A DNA stretch of 64,000 bases from Synergistaceae bacterium DZ-S4 (GCA_025943965.1 JAPCWD010000009.1:1-64000); one strand, 5' to 3'. Counted from the stretch's first letter, positions 47,372 through 57,178 are shown. Translations and numbers: made by a program. The notes: generated by a model not told the origin, from the sequence alone.

Positions 47372-48259
47372 CTACTCCAGATTCTGTATCTGTTCGCGTA
47401 TACGTTCAAGAGCGGCCTTGGAATCTACCGCAAGCCATCTGATCTCTGCGTCTGATATTTTGGAATCCAGTGTGTTTACCTCCCTGTTCATCTCCTGGAT
47501 TATGAAATCCAGCTTGCGGCCTGAGGATTCCTGATCTTCACCGGTTTCTCTGAATTTGGCTATGTGGCTTTTAAGACGGGCTATTTCCTCCGAGACATCC
47601 CACTTATCGGTCATTATGACTATTTCCTGCATCATTCTGGATTCTTCCAGCTTGCCTCCGAGAGCCTCGATCATCTCCGACATCCTCTGCCGGGTCATAT
47701 CAAATGCCTGATCCCTCGCAGGAAGCCATTTCTCCTCTATCAAGGCAGAAAGTCTTTCAAGTTCTGACAGATGGACGAGCACTTCATCTTTCAGATGCCC
47801 TCCCTCAGTTTCTCTCATCTTCTGCCATGACCTCAGCCCCTCTTCTATCAGTTCGCTGAAGGCACCTTCGAGCTCTTCCGCCTCGCTGCTCTCCTCGAAA
47901 CTGGGTATGTCCAGTACTCCCGGAAGCGTTACTACGCTCTCCAGCTGGAGGTCTTTGGCCTGTCCGAGCATACGCTGTATCTGCATCAGCTCTTCACAGT
48001 AGGATGTCATTATTTCCTTGTTGATCCGCCCCATCCTGAATGTCGGCGCCCACAGCACTTCCATCCTGACCTGAAGCTTACCTCTGCGGAAACCTTTGCG
48101 GAGTTTCTGATGGAACCACGGCTCCCAGCTTGAAAATTCCCTGGGAAGCCTTACATAGATCTCCTGGTATCTATGGTTTACGCTGGACATCTCCAGGCTT
48201 ACGGTGCCCCATGATCTTTGGATCTGTGTCCTGCTGAACCCTGTCATGCTTACATACAT
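47372..48259 (-). CDS. yicC: YicC/YloC family endoribonuclease
   Basis: YicC proteins are hexameric endoribonucleases. The 295-residue product has the N-terminal SMTGFSR motif, the EMSSVNHRYQEIYVRLPRE segment and the C-terminal GRKLDFIIQEMNREVNT motif with catalytic acidic residues. It directly precedes remA, with stop and start adjacent. Confidence 0.93.
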   Translation of the reverse strand: MYVSMTGFSRTQIQRSWGTVSLEMSSVNHRYQEIYVRLPREFSSWEPWFHQKLRKGFRRGKLQVRMEVLWAPTFRMGRINKEIMTSYCEELMQIQRMLGQAKDLQLESVVTLPGVLDIPSFEESSEAEELEGAFSELIEEGLRSWQKMRETEGGHLKDEVLVHLSELERLSALIEEKWLPARDQAFDMTRQRMSEMIEALGGKLEESRMMQEIVIMTDKWDVSEEIARLKSHIAKFRETGEDQESSGRKLDFIIQEMNREVNTLDSKISDAEIRWLAVDSKAALERIREQIQNLE

Positions 48260-48286
48260 AAGATCACATCCCGTCTATTGCATGCG

Positions 48287-49444
48287 TTATTCTTCCTGCG
48301 GAAGCGCCATCCTGCTCTCATAGTACTCCATGGCATGTCTCTTTACCCTCTCAAGGAGCTCTCCGAAACCTTCTCCTGTAAGGGCACAAACCTTTATTGC
48401 ATCCTCGCCCCTTGCTCTCAGTTCCATAGCTATAAACTCCGCTTCCGACTCTGTCTTGTCTATTTTGTTGAGAACAACTATCCTCGGCAGGTCGTCTGCC
48501 TTGAGTTCCTTCAGCGTCTCAAGGACGATCTCCATGTTCCCCACGGGATCTTTGTCCGCTGAATCTATGACCAGAAGCAGCAAGTCCGCTTCGGACACCT
48601 CTTCCAGAGTCGCCCTGAATGCCGCCACAAGCTCCGGGGGCAGCTTCCGGATAAAACCTACAGTGTCGGAGAGGAGGAAACTTCCCCCGTCTCTGAAGCT
48701 TATCTTTCTGACTACAGTGTCCAGCGTGGAGAAAAGCTGGTTTGCCGTCAGTATCCCGCTGTCTTTGGAGAGAGATCTCAAAAGGGTGGACTTTCCGCTG
48801 TTCGTATAGCCGACCAGCGCTGCCGTAAAAGCTCCGTCCTTCCTGCGCCGCTCGCGCCTGTCCCTTCTTCTCTCCTTGACTTCCTCCAGGCGGGAAGTGA
48901 TGCTCTTCATCCTTCTTTCGAGCTTCCTTCTGTGCCTTTCGAATTCGGTCTCTCCCGGACCCCTGGTACCGATGCCTCCCCCCGTCCTTGACATCTGATG
49001 GCCAAGTCCTTTGAGGCTGGGGATCTCGTATCTGTACTGGGCAAGTTCGACCTGGAGCTTTGCTTCGGCTGTATGGGCCCTGCTTTCGAATATCTTCATT
49101 ATAACAAAGGCTCTGTCCCAGACTGTCATTGATGTCAGCTTCTGAAGGTTGCTCTTTTGGGTCGGGCTTAGAAAATCATCTACCACAAGCAGCATTGCCT
49201 CTGATTTCTGCGCGAAATCCCTGATCTCCTCCGCCTTGCCTGCACCCACAAAACTTGCTGGATCTGGTGCAGACCTTTTCTGGGTGACCCTGGCAAGGGT
49301 AGGTATATCCAAATTTTCAAGAAGCATTACCAATTCGTCAAGCGAGACCTCGGTGTCGTCCGAGCTGTTGATGTCCACTCCGCAAACAATTGCCTTCCTG
49401 GGTCTTATAGAGAGGTCTATCGATGACCTTTTTTGTCTGCTCAA
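48287..49444 (-). CDS. hflX: Ribosome-associated GTPase HflX
   Basis: HflX splits stalled ribosomes and binds 50S subunits. The 385-residue protein has the N-terminal HflX domain, a glycine-rich linker RTGGGIGTRGPGETEFERHR, and a G domain with GYTNSGKSTLL, DTVGFIRKLP and NKID. The start overlaps the cmk stop by four bases. Confidence 0.95.
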   Translation of the reverse strand: MSRQKRSSIDLSIRPRKAIVCGVDINSSDDTEVSLDELVMLLENLDIPTLARVTQKRSAPDPASFVGAGKAEEIRDFAQKSEAMLLVVDDFLSPTQKSNLQKLTSMTVWDRAFVIMKIFESRAHTAEAKLQVELAQYRYEIPSLKGLGHQMSRTGGGIGTRGPGETEFERHRRKLERRMKSITSRLEEVKERRRDRRERRRKDGAFTAALVGYTNSGKSTLLRSLSKDSGILTANQLFSTLDTVVRKISFRDGGSFLLSDTVGFIRKLPPELVAAFRATLEEVSEADLLLLVIDSADKDPVGNMEIVLETLKELKADDLPRIVVLNKIDKTESEAEFIAMELRARGEDAIKVCALTGEGFGELLERVKRHAMEYYESRMALPQEE

Positions 49445-50124
49445 ATCTCTTTGCCTGCTCCCAATTCCCTGGCCAGGCTGACTATTACGTCAGTTACCTC
49501 TTCGATCGTCATTTTTGTGCTGTCGAGTATCACACAGCCCGGCGCCGGACGCAGCGGCGCTATTTCCCTGTTCATGTCGTAAAGGTCCCGCTCGTTGACA
49601 TATTTGAGTATTTCGTCAAAGTCGGCATTTTCGCCGCGTTCAACTCTCTCTTTATAACGGCGTCTCGCCCTCTCCTCCGCGTCTGCCGTAAGGAATATCT
49701 TGAGGTCCGCGTCAGGAAAGACAACGGTACCCATGTCCCTCCCGTCAGCGACAAGACCTTCTGAGGCCTGCCCCCTCTGAAAACCTATAAGGGCGTCCCT
49801 TACAGGCCTGAGTGCCGAAAAGGAAGAAACAGCGGCGTCTATGGCCGGTCTCCGTATCTCTGCGGTCACATCCCTTCCGTTTACCAAGACTCTTCCTCCG
49901 GAAAGAGAGACTGATATGTTCTGCAGGGCAGCCGTTATTTTCTCCGTCTCATCCGGGGCGGTCCCATCCTGAATGAGCCGCCATGTCACGGCTCTGTATA
50001 TTGCCCCTGTATCAAGATAGGGCAGTCCCAGCTTATCTGCGGCTATTCTGGCAACAGTGCTCTTGCCTGCTCCTGCAGGCCCGTCTATCGTTATCACAAG
50101 CTTACGCGCATTGGTTTTATCCAT
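49441..50124 (-). CDS. cmk: Cytidylate kinase
   Basis: Cmk phosphorylates CMP and dCMP. The 227-residue protein has the P-loop DGPAGAGKSTVARI, LDTGAIYRAVTW, the DGRDMGTVVFPDADLK segment that binds the substrate, and the arginine-rich lid. It overlaps hflX downstream; about 95 bases separate it from the pseudouridine synthase gene upstream. Confidence 0.96.
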   Translation of the reverse strand: MDKTNARKLVITIDGPAGAGKSTVARIAADKLGLPYLDTGAIYRAVTWRLIQDGTAPDETEKITAALQNISVSLSGGRVLVNGRDVTAEIRRPAIDAAVSSFSALRPVRDALIGFQRGQASEGLVADGRDMGTVVFPDADLKIFLTADAEERARRRYKERVERGENADFDEILKYVNERDLYDMNREIAPLRPAPGCVILDSTKMTIEEVTDVIVSLARELGAGKEI

Positions 50125-50220
50125 TCAAAACTCCCCTGATGCCTGACGGCAACACAAAAACATTCCGGGCCTCTTTTGCCGGACCGAAACTTCCTTTAAC
50201 ATACATTCCTTAAACTATTA

Positions 50221-50958
50221 TTATACTATCTTTCCGTTCTTAATATAACTCCAAAGTTCTTCTCTGCTGACCGAAATAAAGCTGCCCGAAGCAAGTTCCC
50301 TGAGCTCGAGCCTGCCTATCTTCCTTCTTACGAGTCTTCTGACATCATTTCCAAGTGAGCGCACCATAAGGCGTATCTCTCGCTTGATGCCCTCGCCAAG
50401 CACTACTTCAAACCAGCATTGAAGCGGACGCCGTCCGATCCTTCTTACTGAAATTGGCTTCAGGAAAAGTCCTTCCGCCTCCACTCCGCGGGTCCATTCT
50501 ATCAGCTTCTCTTCCGGAAGGGGGTTCCTCAGTTCCACTTCGTAGGTCTTGGTTATGCCCATTGATGGATGGATCAGCTCCTGCGAGAACATACCGTCAT
50601 TAGTAAGGATGATCAGCCCTTCGCTCTCCCGGTCAAGCCTGCCGACCGGAAAGAGGCGGAATCTGTCCATCTCGGTCGGCAGTATGTCGATCACTGTCCG
50701 CTCCCGCTCGTCTTCGACCGCACATAGAACGCCCCTGGGTTTGTTGAAGATGAGGTATTTCTGCTCAACCGGAGAGATATCCTTCCCTTCAAAGGTCACC
50801 CTGTCGGATGCCTCTACCTGCCTTCCGGGCTCAGTGACGACCTCTCCGTTGACAGAAACTTTTCCGGCCAGGATGTGTTCCTCTACCTTGCGTCTTGCAC
50901 CTATCCCGCACAGAGCAAGATACCTGTTCAGCCTTATGCTATTGTTTGATCCACTCAT
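50221..50958 (-). CDS. rluB: RluB/RsuA-family rRNA pseudouridine synthase
   Basis: The 245-residue protein has an N-terminal S4 RNA-binding domain (LNRYLALCGIGARRKVEEHI) and the catalytic GRLDRESEGLIILTNDG motif with the active Asp. It probably modifies 23S rRNA near position 2605, though the exact target cannot be read from sequence. The ATG at 50958, inside the end of scpB with GAGG six bases before it, is preferred over the longer frame. Confidence 0.9.
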   Translation of the reverse strand: MSGSNNSIRLNRYLALCGIGARRKVEEHILAGKVSVNGEVVTEPGRQVEASDRVTFEGKDISPVEQKYLIFNKPRGVLCAVEDERERTVIDILPTEMDRFRLFPVGRLDRESEGLIILTNDGMFSQELIHPSMGITKTYEVELRNPLPEEKLIEWTRGVEAEGLFLKPISVRRIGRRPLQCWFEVVLGEGIKREIRLMVRSLGNDVRRLVRRKIGRLELRELASGSFISVSREELWSYIKNGKIV

Positions 50959-51541
50959 CGTTGTCCTCTTCTTCCGACACTTTGTCCGGTCCCTCAAAGG
51001 AGCCGAAGGCCCCCTCATCTGACCTGTAATCTTTAAGTTCTTCCAGCGAGGGCAGCGAACTTATGCCGGCCAGACCGAATATCTCAAGAAAGCGTTCCGT
51101 GGTCCTGAAAAGGAGGGGAGAACCTACGCTCTTCTTTCTGCCGGCGATCCTGACAAGCCCATGTTTCAAAAGTGTGTCTACGACCCTGTCGCATCTCACT
51201 GAGCGGATATCCTCTATTTCAGAACGGGTCACCGGCTGATTATATGCAATTACAGAGAGAGTCTCGAGTGCCGCTTTGCTGAGTCTGACCTTCTGGAGTG
51301 AGACAGAACCGTAAAATGCCTCTATGGCCTCAGCGAGATCGGGAGCCGTAGCCATCTGCCATCCGCCGGCTGCAAAGAGTACCGCAAGTCCGTGAGATGC
51401 GGCATATATCTCTTTGATGGTCCTTACCGCGCTCTCCACCCTCGCGGGCGTCACTCCCAGATACGAGGCTATCTCCTGACTCGAAACAGGCTGCGGGGAT
51501 ACGAAGAGCATCGCTTCTACCTGCCGTTCAAGCAGCCCCAT
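50939..51541 (-). CDS. scpB: Segregation and condensation protein ScpB
   Basis: ScpB is the winged-helix dimer that joins ScpA and SMC in chromosome condensation. From MGLLERQVEAMLF the protein has 200 residues, with the family segment LSVIAYNQPVTRSEIEDIRSV near 110 and KHGLVRIAGRKKSVGSP. The alternative ATG at 51583 lies within scpA and has no spaced ribosome site. The C-terminal tail is acidic. Confidence 0.93.
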   Translation of the reverse strand: MGLLERQVEAMLFVSPQPVSSQEIASYLGVTPARVESAVRTIKEIYAASHGLAVLFAAGGWQMATAPDLAEAIEAFYGSVSLQKVRLSKAALETLSVIAYNQPVTRSEIEDIRSVRCDRVVDTLLKHGLVRIAGRKKSVGSPLLFRTTERFLEIFGLAGISSLPSLEELKDYRSDEGAFGSFEGPDKVSEEEDNDEWIKQ

Positions 51542-51560
51542 CTCTCTCTTTACGTTTTCG

Positions 51561-52352
51561 TCAGACTGCTGCAACCATAACATCTCCCAACGTTTCCGAC
51601 TGTTTGATCCTTACCATTCCCAAGCGCGACATTTCCAGCAGTGCAAGAAGAGTAACAATGAGTATTTTCTTGTTTTTCTCCTCCAGAAGGTCCCTCAGGG
51701 AAAGCTCTTTTTTTCTTATTCTGCGAAGAAGCTCCTCCATCCTCTCCTCGACCTGACGTTCTTCGGGGATGGCATCGGGTATATCCTCCCACAGCGACTC
51801 TTCACTGCAGTTCCCCGTCTCCCTCTTTTCGTTGTATCTGTCAAGAAGCTGCCACCAAAGGGATGCCAGCCCATATAGATCGCCAAGGTCATAGAAGGGG
51901 GTGCTTTCTTCATCGGCTATCCTTACAAAAGATCGCTCCCTGTCCTTCTGAAGGGCAGCCAGGTGCGCCGCCGCGTTCCGGTATGGCCTGAAGACCTCAA
52001 GCATTCTCCTGAGCTCTTCTTCATCCGCAAAGGGCTCTTCATCAGGGAACTCTTCCTCTTCACCGGCATCACGCTGTGCAGGAAAGAGAGAATGGACTTT
52101 CCTCAGAAGAAGCCTGCTGGCAAAAGAAAAGAATTCCGCCATCTCATTCAACGTAGTACGTTTGCTGTTTACGAGGAAACTGACATACTGTGAAACCAGT
52201 TCGGTGAGGTTCAGCTGAGCGGGATCCATCTCCCTGCTCTCGACAAGATGACACAAAAGGTCGAGCGGACCGGAAAAAGCTCCGAGCTGAACCTCGAAAC
52301 CCCTCCGGTCCTCATTTTGCGTTTTGGGCAAGGCTTCGTGCTGTTCTGTCAA
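51561..52352 (-). CDS. scpA: Segregation and condensation protein ScpA
   Basis: ScpA is the kleisin that bridges SMC heads. The 263-residue protein has the N-terminal FSGPLDLLCHLVESREMD and LTELVSQYVSFL motifs and the C-terminal ILIVTLLALLEMSRLGMVRI winged helix. It precedes scpB with the two genes nearly abutting, and follows trpS by ten bases. Confidence 0.95.
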   Translation of the reverse strand: MTEQHEALPKTQNEDRRGFEVQLGAFSGPLDLLCHLVESREMDPAQLNLTELVSQYVSFLVNSKRTTLNEMAEFFSFASRLLLRKVHSLFPAQRDAGEEEEFPDEEPFADEEELRRMLEVFRPYRNAAAHLAALQKDRERSFVRIADEESTPFYDLGDLYGLASLWWQLLDRYNEKRETGNCSEESLWEDIPDAIPEERQVEERMEELLRRIRKKELSLRDLLEEKNKKILIVTLLALLEMSRLGMVRIKQSETLGDVMVAAV

Positions 52353-52362
52353 TTTCCCCTCA

Positions 52363-53358
52363 TCAGTGAAGAAGCCCCATCACCCTGTACACGTCTTCCA
52401 TCGTTTTTTCAGCTACCGAACGTGCGCGTGACGCGCCTGACTCAAGTATCTGCATCAGGTCGTCCTCGCGTCCTTCGTAATATGCCCGGCGTTCCTGTAT
52501 GGGCCTCATCATCCTTTCGAGGTGCACCATCAGCTTCTTTTTGCAGTCGACACAGCCTATCCCGGCTGTCATGCATCCCCCGTGTATCTCCGACATTTCC
52601 TGGGCATCTTTGTTGAAAAACTTATGTATGTCCCAGACAGGGCACTTTTCAGGTGTACCGGGATCTGTCCTTCTCTCCCGGGCAGGGTCTGTCGTCATCG
52701 TCCTGAGCTTCTCCCAGATAGTCTTCATATCGTCTGCTATGTCAAGGGCATTCCCATATGACTTGCTCATTTTGCGTCCGTCCGTGCCCGGCATTTTGGC
52801 AGTTGGGGTGAGCAGTGTCTCCGGTTCAGGGAATATGTCGCCGTAGAAGTGATTAAACCTTCGCGCGACCTCCCTGGTAAGTTCAAGGTGCGGCCCCTGA
52901 TCTTCACCGACAGGTACGGCCCATGACTTATAGAGCAGGATGTCGCCGGCCATCAGCACAGGATAGCCCAGGAAGGCATAGGTAGAAAGGTCCTTGTTCT
53001 GAAGGTTCAGTATCTGTTCCTTGTAGGTCGGACAGCGCTCAAGCCATCCCAGAGGAGTTATCATCGAAAGGGCAAGATGTATCTCGGCATGCTGCTTTAC
53101 ATGGGACTGGATAAATATTGAAGACTTCTCCGGATCAACTCCTACCGCAAGCCAGTCTAGGAGTATCTCCCTGCAGTTTGCCTTTACTTTGCTGCAGTCA
53201 GCATAATCCGACATCATCGCATGCCAGTCGACTATCCCCCAGAAGCAGTTGTAATCGTTCTGCAGCTTTACCCAGTTGATCAGGGCACCGGCCATGTGAC
53301 CGTAGTGAAGTTTGCCTGTCGGCCTCATTCCGCTGAATATCCTCTTTTTCTCATCCAT
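52363..53358 (-). CDS. trpS: Tryptophanyl-tRNA synthetase
   Basis: TrpS charges tRNA-Trp. The 331-residue class I synthetase has FSGMRPTGKLHYGHMAGAL with the HxGH motif, the GEDQGPHLELTREVARRFN segment and KMSKSYGN near residue 195. An odd feature is a CxxC with C-rich flank (MTAGIGCVDCKKKLM near 265), seen in some thermophile enzymes with an iron-sulfur or zinc site. Confidence 0.97.
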   Translation of the reverse strand: MDEKKRIFSGMRPTGKLHYGHMAGALINWVKLQNDYNCFWGIVDWHAMMSDYADCSKVKANCREILLDWLAVGVDPEKSSIFIQSHVKQHAEIHLALSMITPLGWLERCPTYKEQILNLQNKDLSTYAFLGYPVLMAGDILLYKSWAVPVGEDQGPHLELTREVARRFNHFYGDIFPEPETLLTPTAKMPGTDGRKMSKSYGNALDIADDMKTIWEKLRTMTTDPARERRTDPGTPEKCPVWDIHKFFNKDAQEMSEIHGGCMTAGIGCVDCKKKLMVHLERMMRPIQERRAYYEGREDDLMQILESGASRARSVAEKTMEDVYRVMGLLH

Positions 53359-53420
53359 TCATTCCACTTTCCCTTCTACTGTTACGCCGATCCGCACAGG
53401 AACGGCGGAATGTTCCAGTC

Positions 53421-54209
53421 TTACTGAATTATGAAACTCTTTCTCTCTGTCTCGGGGATCAGTTCAACAGCCAGCCCCGTCTCTTTTTGAATTATCGACC
53501 GGAGCTTTGGCAGGCTGGCTCTCTCCATCTCGCCGTGGTCGACTTCGGCAAGTCCAAGCCCACAGCTCAGGGCATCCTGCCTTTCGTGATATGAGATGTC
53601 GGCCGTAACGAAGAGGGAAGCGCCTTTATCTGCAGCCAGAGTCCACATGCCTCCGCACGAACCGCCTACGAGCGCGATCCTCTTTATCATCAGCGCAGGA
53701 GCGGTTCCGTAAGTCCAGCAGGATGAGAGCGACCACCGCTCCTTTATAAGTTTCATAACTGTATCAATAGACATGGGCATCATAAGCTCGCCCACTGCTC
53801 CCATTCCCCATGAAGAACCGTCGGATGGATCTCTGAGAGGTCTGATATCATCAAGACCCAGCAGTTCCGCAAGTGTGAAGTTGACGCCTTCCGGTGACGA
53901 GTCCCAGTTGGTATGCGCCGCATACAGGGAGAGCCCGTTCCTGATGGCACTTACCACTGCTTTGGCTGCAGGCCTGTCCGGTATTATATTCCTGAGCGGT
54001 CTGAAAATAATGGGGTGGTGCGATACGAGAAGGCCGCATCCGCTCTCTGAGGCCTTATTGACAGTATCTTCGGTCACGTCCAGCGCAATGCCTATCTTTG
54101 ATATCTCGGAGCCGGGATCTCCCACCTGAAGTCCTGAATTGTCCCAATCCTCGGACCAGCTCAGTGGTATCCTCTTTTCTATAAAGCATATGACATCGTG
54201 CAGTTTCAT
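53421..54209 (-). CDS. Nif3-like dinuclear metal centre protein (YbgI/DUF34)
   Basis: The 262-residue protein belongs to the conserved Nif3 family with a two-metal site. The conserved WDNSGLQVGD opening, LLVSHHPIIFRPL (metal histidines), AHTNWDSSPEGVN and the late SYHERQDA and VDHGEMER motifs are all present. The ATG at 54209 has GGGAGG six bases upstream. GTP cyclohydrolase-type activity has been suggested for some members; the function is unproven. Confidence 0.92.
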   Translation of the reverse strand: MKLHDVICFIEKRIPLSWSEDWDNSGLQVGDPGSEISKIGIALDVTEDTVNKASESGCGLLVSHHPIIFRPLRNIIPDRPAAKAVVSAIRNGLSLYAAHTNWDSSPEGVNFTLAELLGLDDIRPLRDPSDGSSWGMGAVGELMMPMSIDTVMKLIKERWSLSSCWTYGTAPALMIKRIALVGGSCGGMWTLAADKGASLFVTADISYHERQDALSCGLGLAEVDHGEMERASLPKLRSIIQKETGLAVELIPETERKSFIIQ

Positions 54210-54282
54210 GACGTCCCTCCCAGTTATCACAGCTTTCCTATTCTAATATACGCGGCCTGACCAGTCAAAGAAGAGAAATTGG

Positions 54283-55323
54283 TCAGCGGTAATCTCCACG
54301 TTCCGCGACCATCTCATAGCCGATGCTTTCTATCTTCGCTTTTACATAGGCAAGGCTCTCGGATGCGTCGTCTGCTGTGCCTATCTTGTTGTCGTAGAGC
54401 AGGTAATTTTTTCTTGCGTCAAGAGGGGATATATTAGGCATCACAACATTTGCGCCTGCAAGTATGCCCCGCTCCCTTCCGTCTGACATCACTGTCCCAA
54501 GCGCAGTTGTAGCGGGCAGAAGGACTCTTGGGTGCATAAGCCTTACCAGGCTTACCATAAAGAGTGAGTCCTCGGCGCTTCCGGCAGGGCAGTCCCTGAA
54601 GGGGGTATCGCTATGCGGAATGAAGGGACCGATCCCGACCATGTGTGGACCGAACTCTTTCATGAAGAGAAGGTCTTCCGCAAGATTCTCCCTCGTCTGG
54701 AAGGGAGAACCTACCATCAGACCGCATCCTGTCTGGAAACCTATCTCTTTGAGGTCATAGAGGCACCTCTTCCTGTTGGTCAGCGTCAGAGAAGAGGGGT
54801 GAAGTTTGGAATAGTGTGCTTCACATGCGGTCTCATGCCTGAGAAGATATCTGTCCGCCCCGGCGTCGAACAGCCTCTGGTATGAGGCTTTCTCTTTTTC
54901 CCCGAGAGAGATGGTGATCGCGCAGTCGCTGTATTTTTCCTTGATCCTGCCTATGATCCTTACAAGAAGGTCGTCTGTGAAGAAGCTGTCTTCGCCGCCC
55001 TGAAGGACAAAGGTCCTGAACCCGGCCTCATATCCCCAGTCGCAGCAGTAATAGATCTCATTCAAAGAGAGCCTGTACCTGACGGCTTTGGTGTTGCTTC
55101 TTCTTATCCCGCAGTAATAGCAGTCATTCCTGCAGTAGTTCGATATCTCTACAAGACCCCTTGAAAATATCTTTTTGCCAAATACAGAGAGGGAAGTCTC
55201 CTTTGCCTTTTCAGCTGCGTAGATCCTGTCTGCTTCGCTGTAAGACGAGAGCAGCTCCACAAGCTCTCTTTTCGGCAGGGTCCCGGCCTTTGCAAGATCG
55301 TCTATCCTTGTCATGTTGTCCAT
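54283..55323 (-). CDS. hydE: [FeFe] hydrogenase maturase HydE (radical SAM)
   Basis: HydE is one of three maturases (with HydF and HydG) that build the H-cluster of [FeFe] hydrogenase. The protein is 346 residues from the ATG at 55323, with the radical-SAM cysteines in NYCRNDCYYCGIRRSN, VLQGGEDSFFTD, and ERGILAGANVVMPNISP in the barrel end. HydG, HydF and the hydrogenase are not in the window, and the related PylB and BioB are less likely given the CxxxCxxCG context. It is divergent from the glutamate-synthase-like gene. Confidence 0.88.
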   Translation of the reverse strand: MDNMTRIDDLAKAGTLPKRELVELLSSYSEADRIYAAEKAKETSLSVFGKKIFSRGLVEISNYCRNDCYYCGIRRSNTKAVRYRLSLNEIYYCCDWGYEAGFRTFVLQGGEDSFFTDDLLVRIIGRIKEKYSDCAITISLGEKEKASYQRLFDAGADRYLLRHETACEAHYSKLHPSSLTLTNRKRCLYDLKEIGFQTGCGLMVGSPFQTRENLAEDLLFMKEFGPHMVGIGPFIPHSDTPFRDCPAGSAEDSLFMVSLVRLMHPRVLLPATTALGTVMSDGRERGILAGANVVMPNISPLDARKNYLLYDNKIGTADDASESLAYVKAKIESIGYEMVAERGDYR

Positions 55324-55502
55324 TAAGTTTATCTTCCCTTCTCTTCTGGTAAAAAGCAAATATTCTAGTGAATCGTATCACGAAGGTTTTTCACCTACAA
55401 GGAAAAAACCACTACTTTTTGATCATATCTGACACTCTCCTTCTCCCTTTCTGATTTGACAACTAAAGAACAGGGGGATGATAATGTGAACATGAAAGGC
55501 AG

Positions 55503-57029
55503 ATGATCACAATGTCTTACAGTCCGGATCTAAGCTCAGGGTTCAACGGAACAAGGCTGAGAACTCCAAACCACGCATCGTGCTCAGGAATGTGTTCCGA
55601 TTGTGTGCAGGAGTGCCCGGCGCTTTGCGAGATAGGGCTCTCAGCGATAAGGGGAACTGAGGCAGCGTACCCGGCAAACCCTAACGGAAGCCAGTTCGCC
55701 TCGGAGAAAAAATACCCCATTGATTTTTCTGATTTCAACATAAACGGCAGGGTATTCGGGGCACGGGGACTCCCGGAGGATGCTGACATTGCCCACCCTC
55801 TAAGCGTAGACCTTTCCTGCAGTTTTGGAATTGCGCATCCGGTAGCGCAAAAAATGCCGCTCATACTTCCGGCCGTGGCAAAACTGAACTGGCAGGACTA
55901 TTATGCGGGAGCGGCAATAGCCGGGGTCACAGCAGTTATAGGAGAGGCTGTGGTAAACAAGGACAGCGGTGCCGAATTTTCTAACGGCAGGCTGACCTAT
56001 TCTCCGCTGATCAAAGATATGATCTCACGTTTCAGGGTCTACGACAGAGGTTACGGCGACATTGTACTCCAGGCAAATTACGACGATGTCTCTTTCGGGG
56101 TCCTAGAATATGCTATTGAAAAATTAGGAGTGAAAAGCGTAGAGCTCAAATTAGGGCAAGCAGCAAAGGGCATCCAGGCAGTTTCAAAAACGATGTCCTA
56201 TGAAGAGGCAACGGCGATAAAAGCAAAAGGCCGAATGGTATACCCGGACCCCGCATCACCGGAGATACAGAAGATGCTTTCTTCAGGATTCAAGCCGGTA
56301 TTCAGGGCGATGGGGCGTCTGCCAATGTACAGAGAGGAAAGCCTTACTTGCTATATCCAAGATCTGAGATCACTCGGAGCAAAAAGGGTAATGCTCAAGG
56401 TCGGCGGTTATGACAGAAAAGAGCTTGAACTGGTGCTAAGAATAGCCTCCGCAGCATCCGTTGATCTGGTGACTTTTGATGGTGCCGGAGGAGGAACGGG
56501 AAACAGCCCCTGTAGAATGATGAATGAATGGGGCCTGCCCACGATGTTCCTTGAGAGCATCGTCTGGGACATCCTGGATAAAATGAGAAGAGAGGGAAAA
56601 AGCCTCCCCGGAACAGCAATTACCGGAGGCTTCTCGCTCGAAGACAACATATACAAGGGACTCGCTTTCGGTGCTCCCTACATTTCACTTGTGGGGGTCT
56701 GCAGAGCTCCGATGGCAGCTGCAATGTTCTCAAAGATGGTAGGAGAGGGAATCAAAAAGAATGATGTTCCTGTTTCAGTTAAGAAATTTGGATCATCTGC
56801 CGAGGATATTTATCATGATATGCAGGATCTTAATCTGATGTACGGAAAAGAAGCTGAGAATATCCCTGCCGGTGCGACAGGAGTATTTTCTTACCTCAAT
56901 AGGGTCTCCTTCGGTCTGCGGCTCATGATGGCGCTTAACAGAAAGTTTTCTCTGGGGTTCATTGACAGGACAGATCTGATACCTCTAACAGAGTCGGCAA
57001 AGGGACTGTTGAAGGGGCCGTGGCTATAG
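55503..57029 (+). CDS. Stand-alone FMN glutamate-synthase-like protein with N-terminal Cys cluster
   Basis: The 508-residue protein matches the central FMN-binding domain of glutamate synthase (archaeal-type GltB, domain 2) without a glutaminase domain. The N-terminus has a cysteine cluster CSGMCSDCVQECPALC suited to an iron-sulfur centre. The barrel contains TFDGAGGGTGNSPCRM and AITGGFSLEDNIYKGLAFGA. The role could be ferredoxin-linked glutamate synthesis or an unrelated oxidoreduction. Two ATG codons (55503 and 55512) are possible starts. It lies on the plus strand, between hydE and the liv genes. Confidence 0.8.
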   Translation: MITMSYSPDLSSGFNGTRLRTPNHASCSGMCSDCVQECPALCEIGLSAIRGTEAAYPANPNGSQFASEKKYPIDFSDFNINGRVFGARGLPEDADIAHPLSVDLSCSFGIAHPVAQKMPLILPAVAKLNWQDYYAGAAIAGVTAVIGEAVVNKDSGAEFSNGRLTYSPLIKDMISRFRVYDRGYGDIVLQANYDDVSFGVLEYAIEKLGVKSVELKLGQAAKGIQAVSKTMSYEEATAIKAKGRMVYPDPASPEIQKMLSSGFKPVFRAMGRLPMYREESLTCYIQDLRSLGAKRVMLKVGGYDRKELELVLRIASAASVDLVTFDGAGGGTGNSPCRMMNEWGLPTMFLESIVWDILDKMRREGKSLPGTAITGGFSLEDNIYKGLAFGAPYISLVGVCRAPMAAAMFSKMVGEGIKKNDVPVSVKKFGSSAEDIYHDMQDLNLMYGKEAENIPAGATGVFSYLNRVSFGLRLMMALNRKFSLGFIDRTDLIPLTESAKGLLKGPWL

Positions 57030-57105
57030 GTCCGGGATTTTGCACGCGACCCTCTCATTAAAGGCTTTCTCTGAGAACAGAAAATAAATAATGTCATATT
57101 AAGAT

Positions 57106-57139
57106 CCGGCCGGTGTCCCTTATGTGGAATACCGGCCGG
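57106..57139. terminator. Hairpin between convergent gltB-like and livF
   Basis: CCGGCCGGT and ACCGGCCGG form a nine-base-pair GC stem around a 16-base loop, between two genes that converge. T-runs are weak on both sides, but the place suits a bidirectional terminator. Confidence 0.6.
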
Positions 57140-57178
57140 CCTTTGAACTCCTGTCAAATATTCAGTTAAGGGTTGTTT

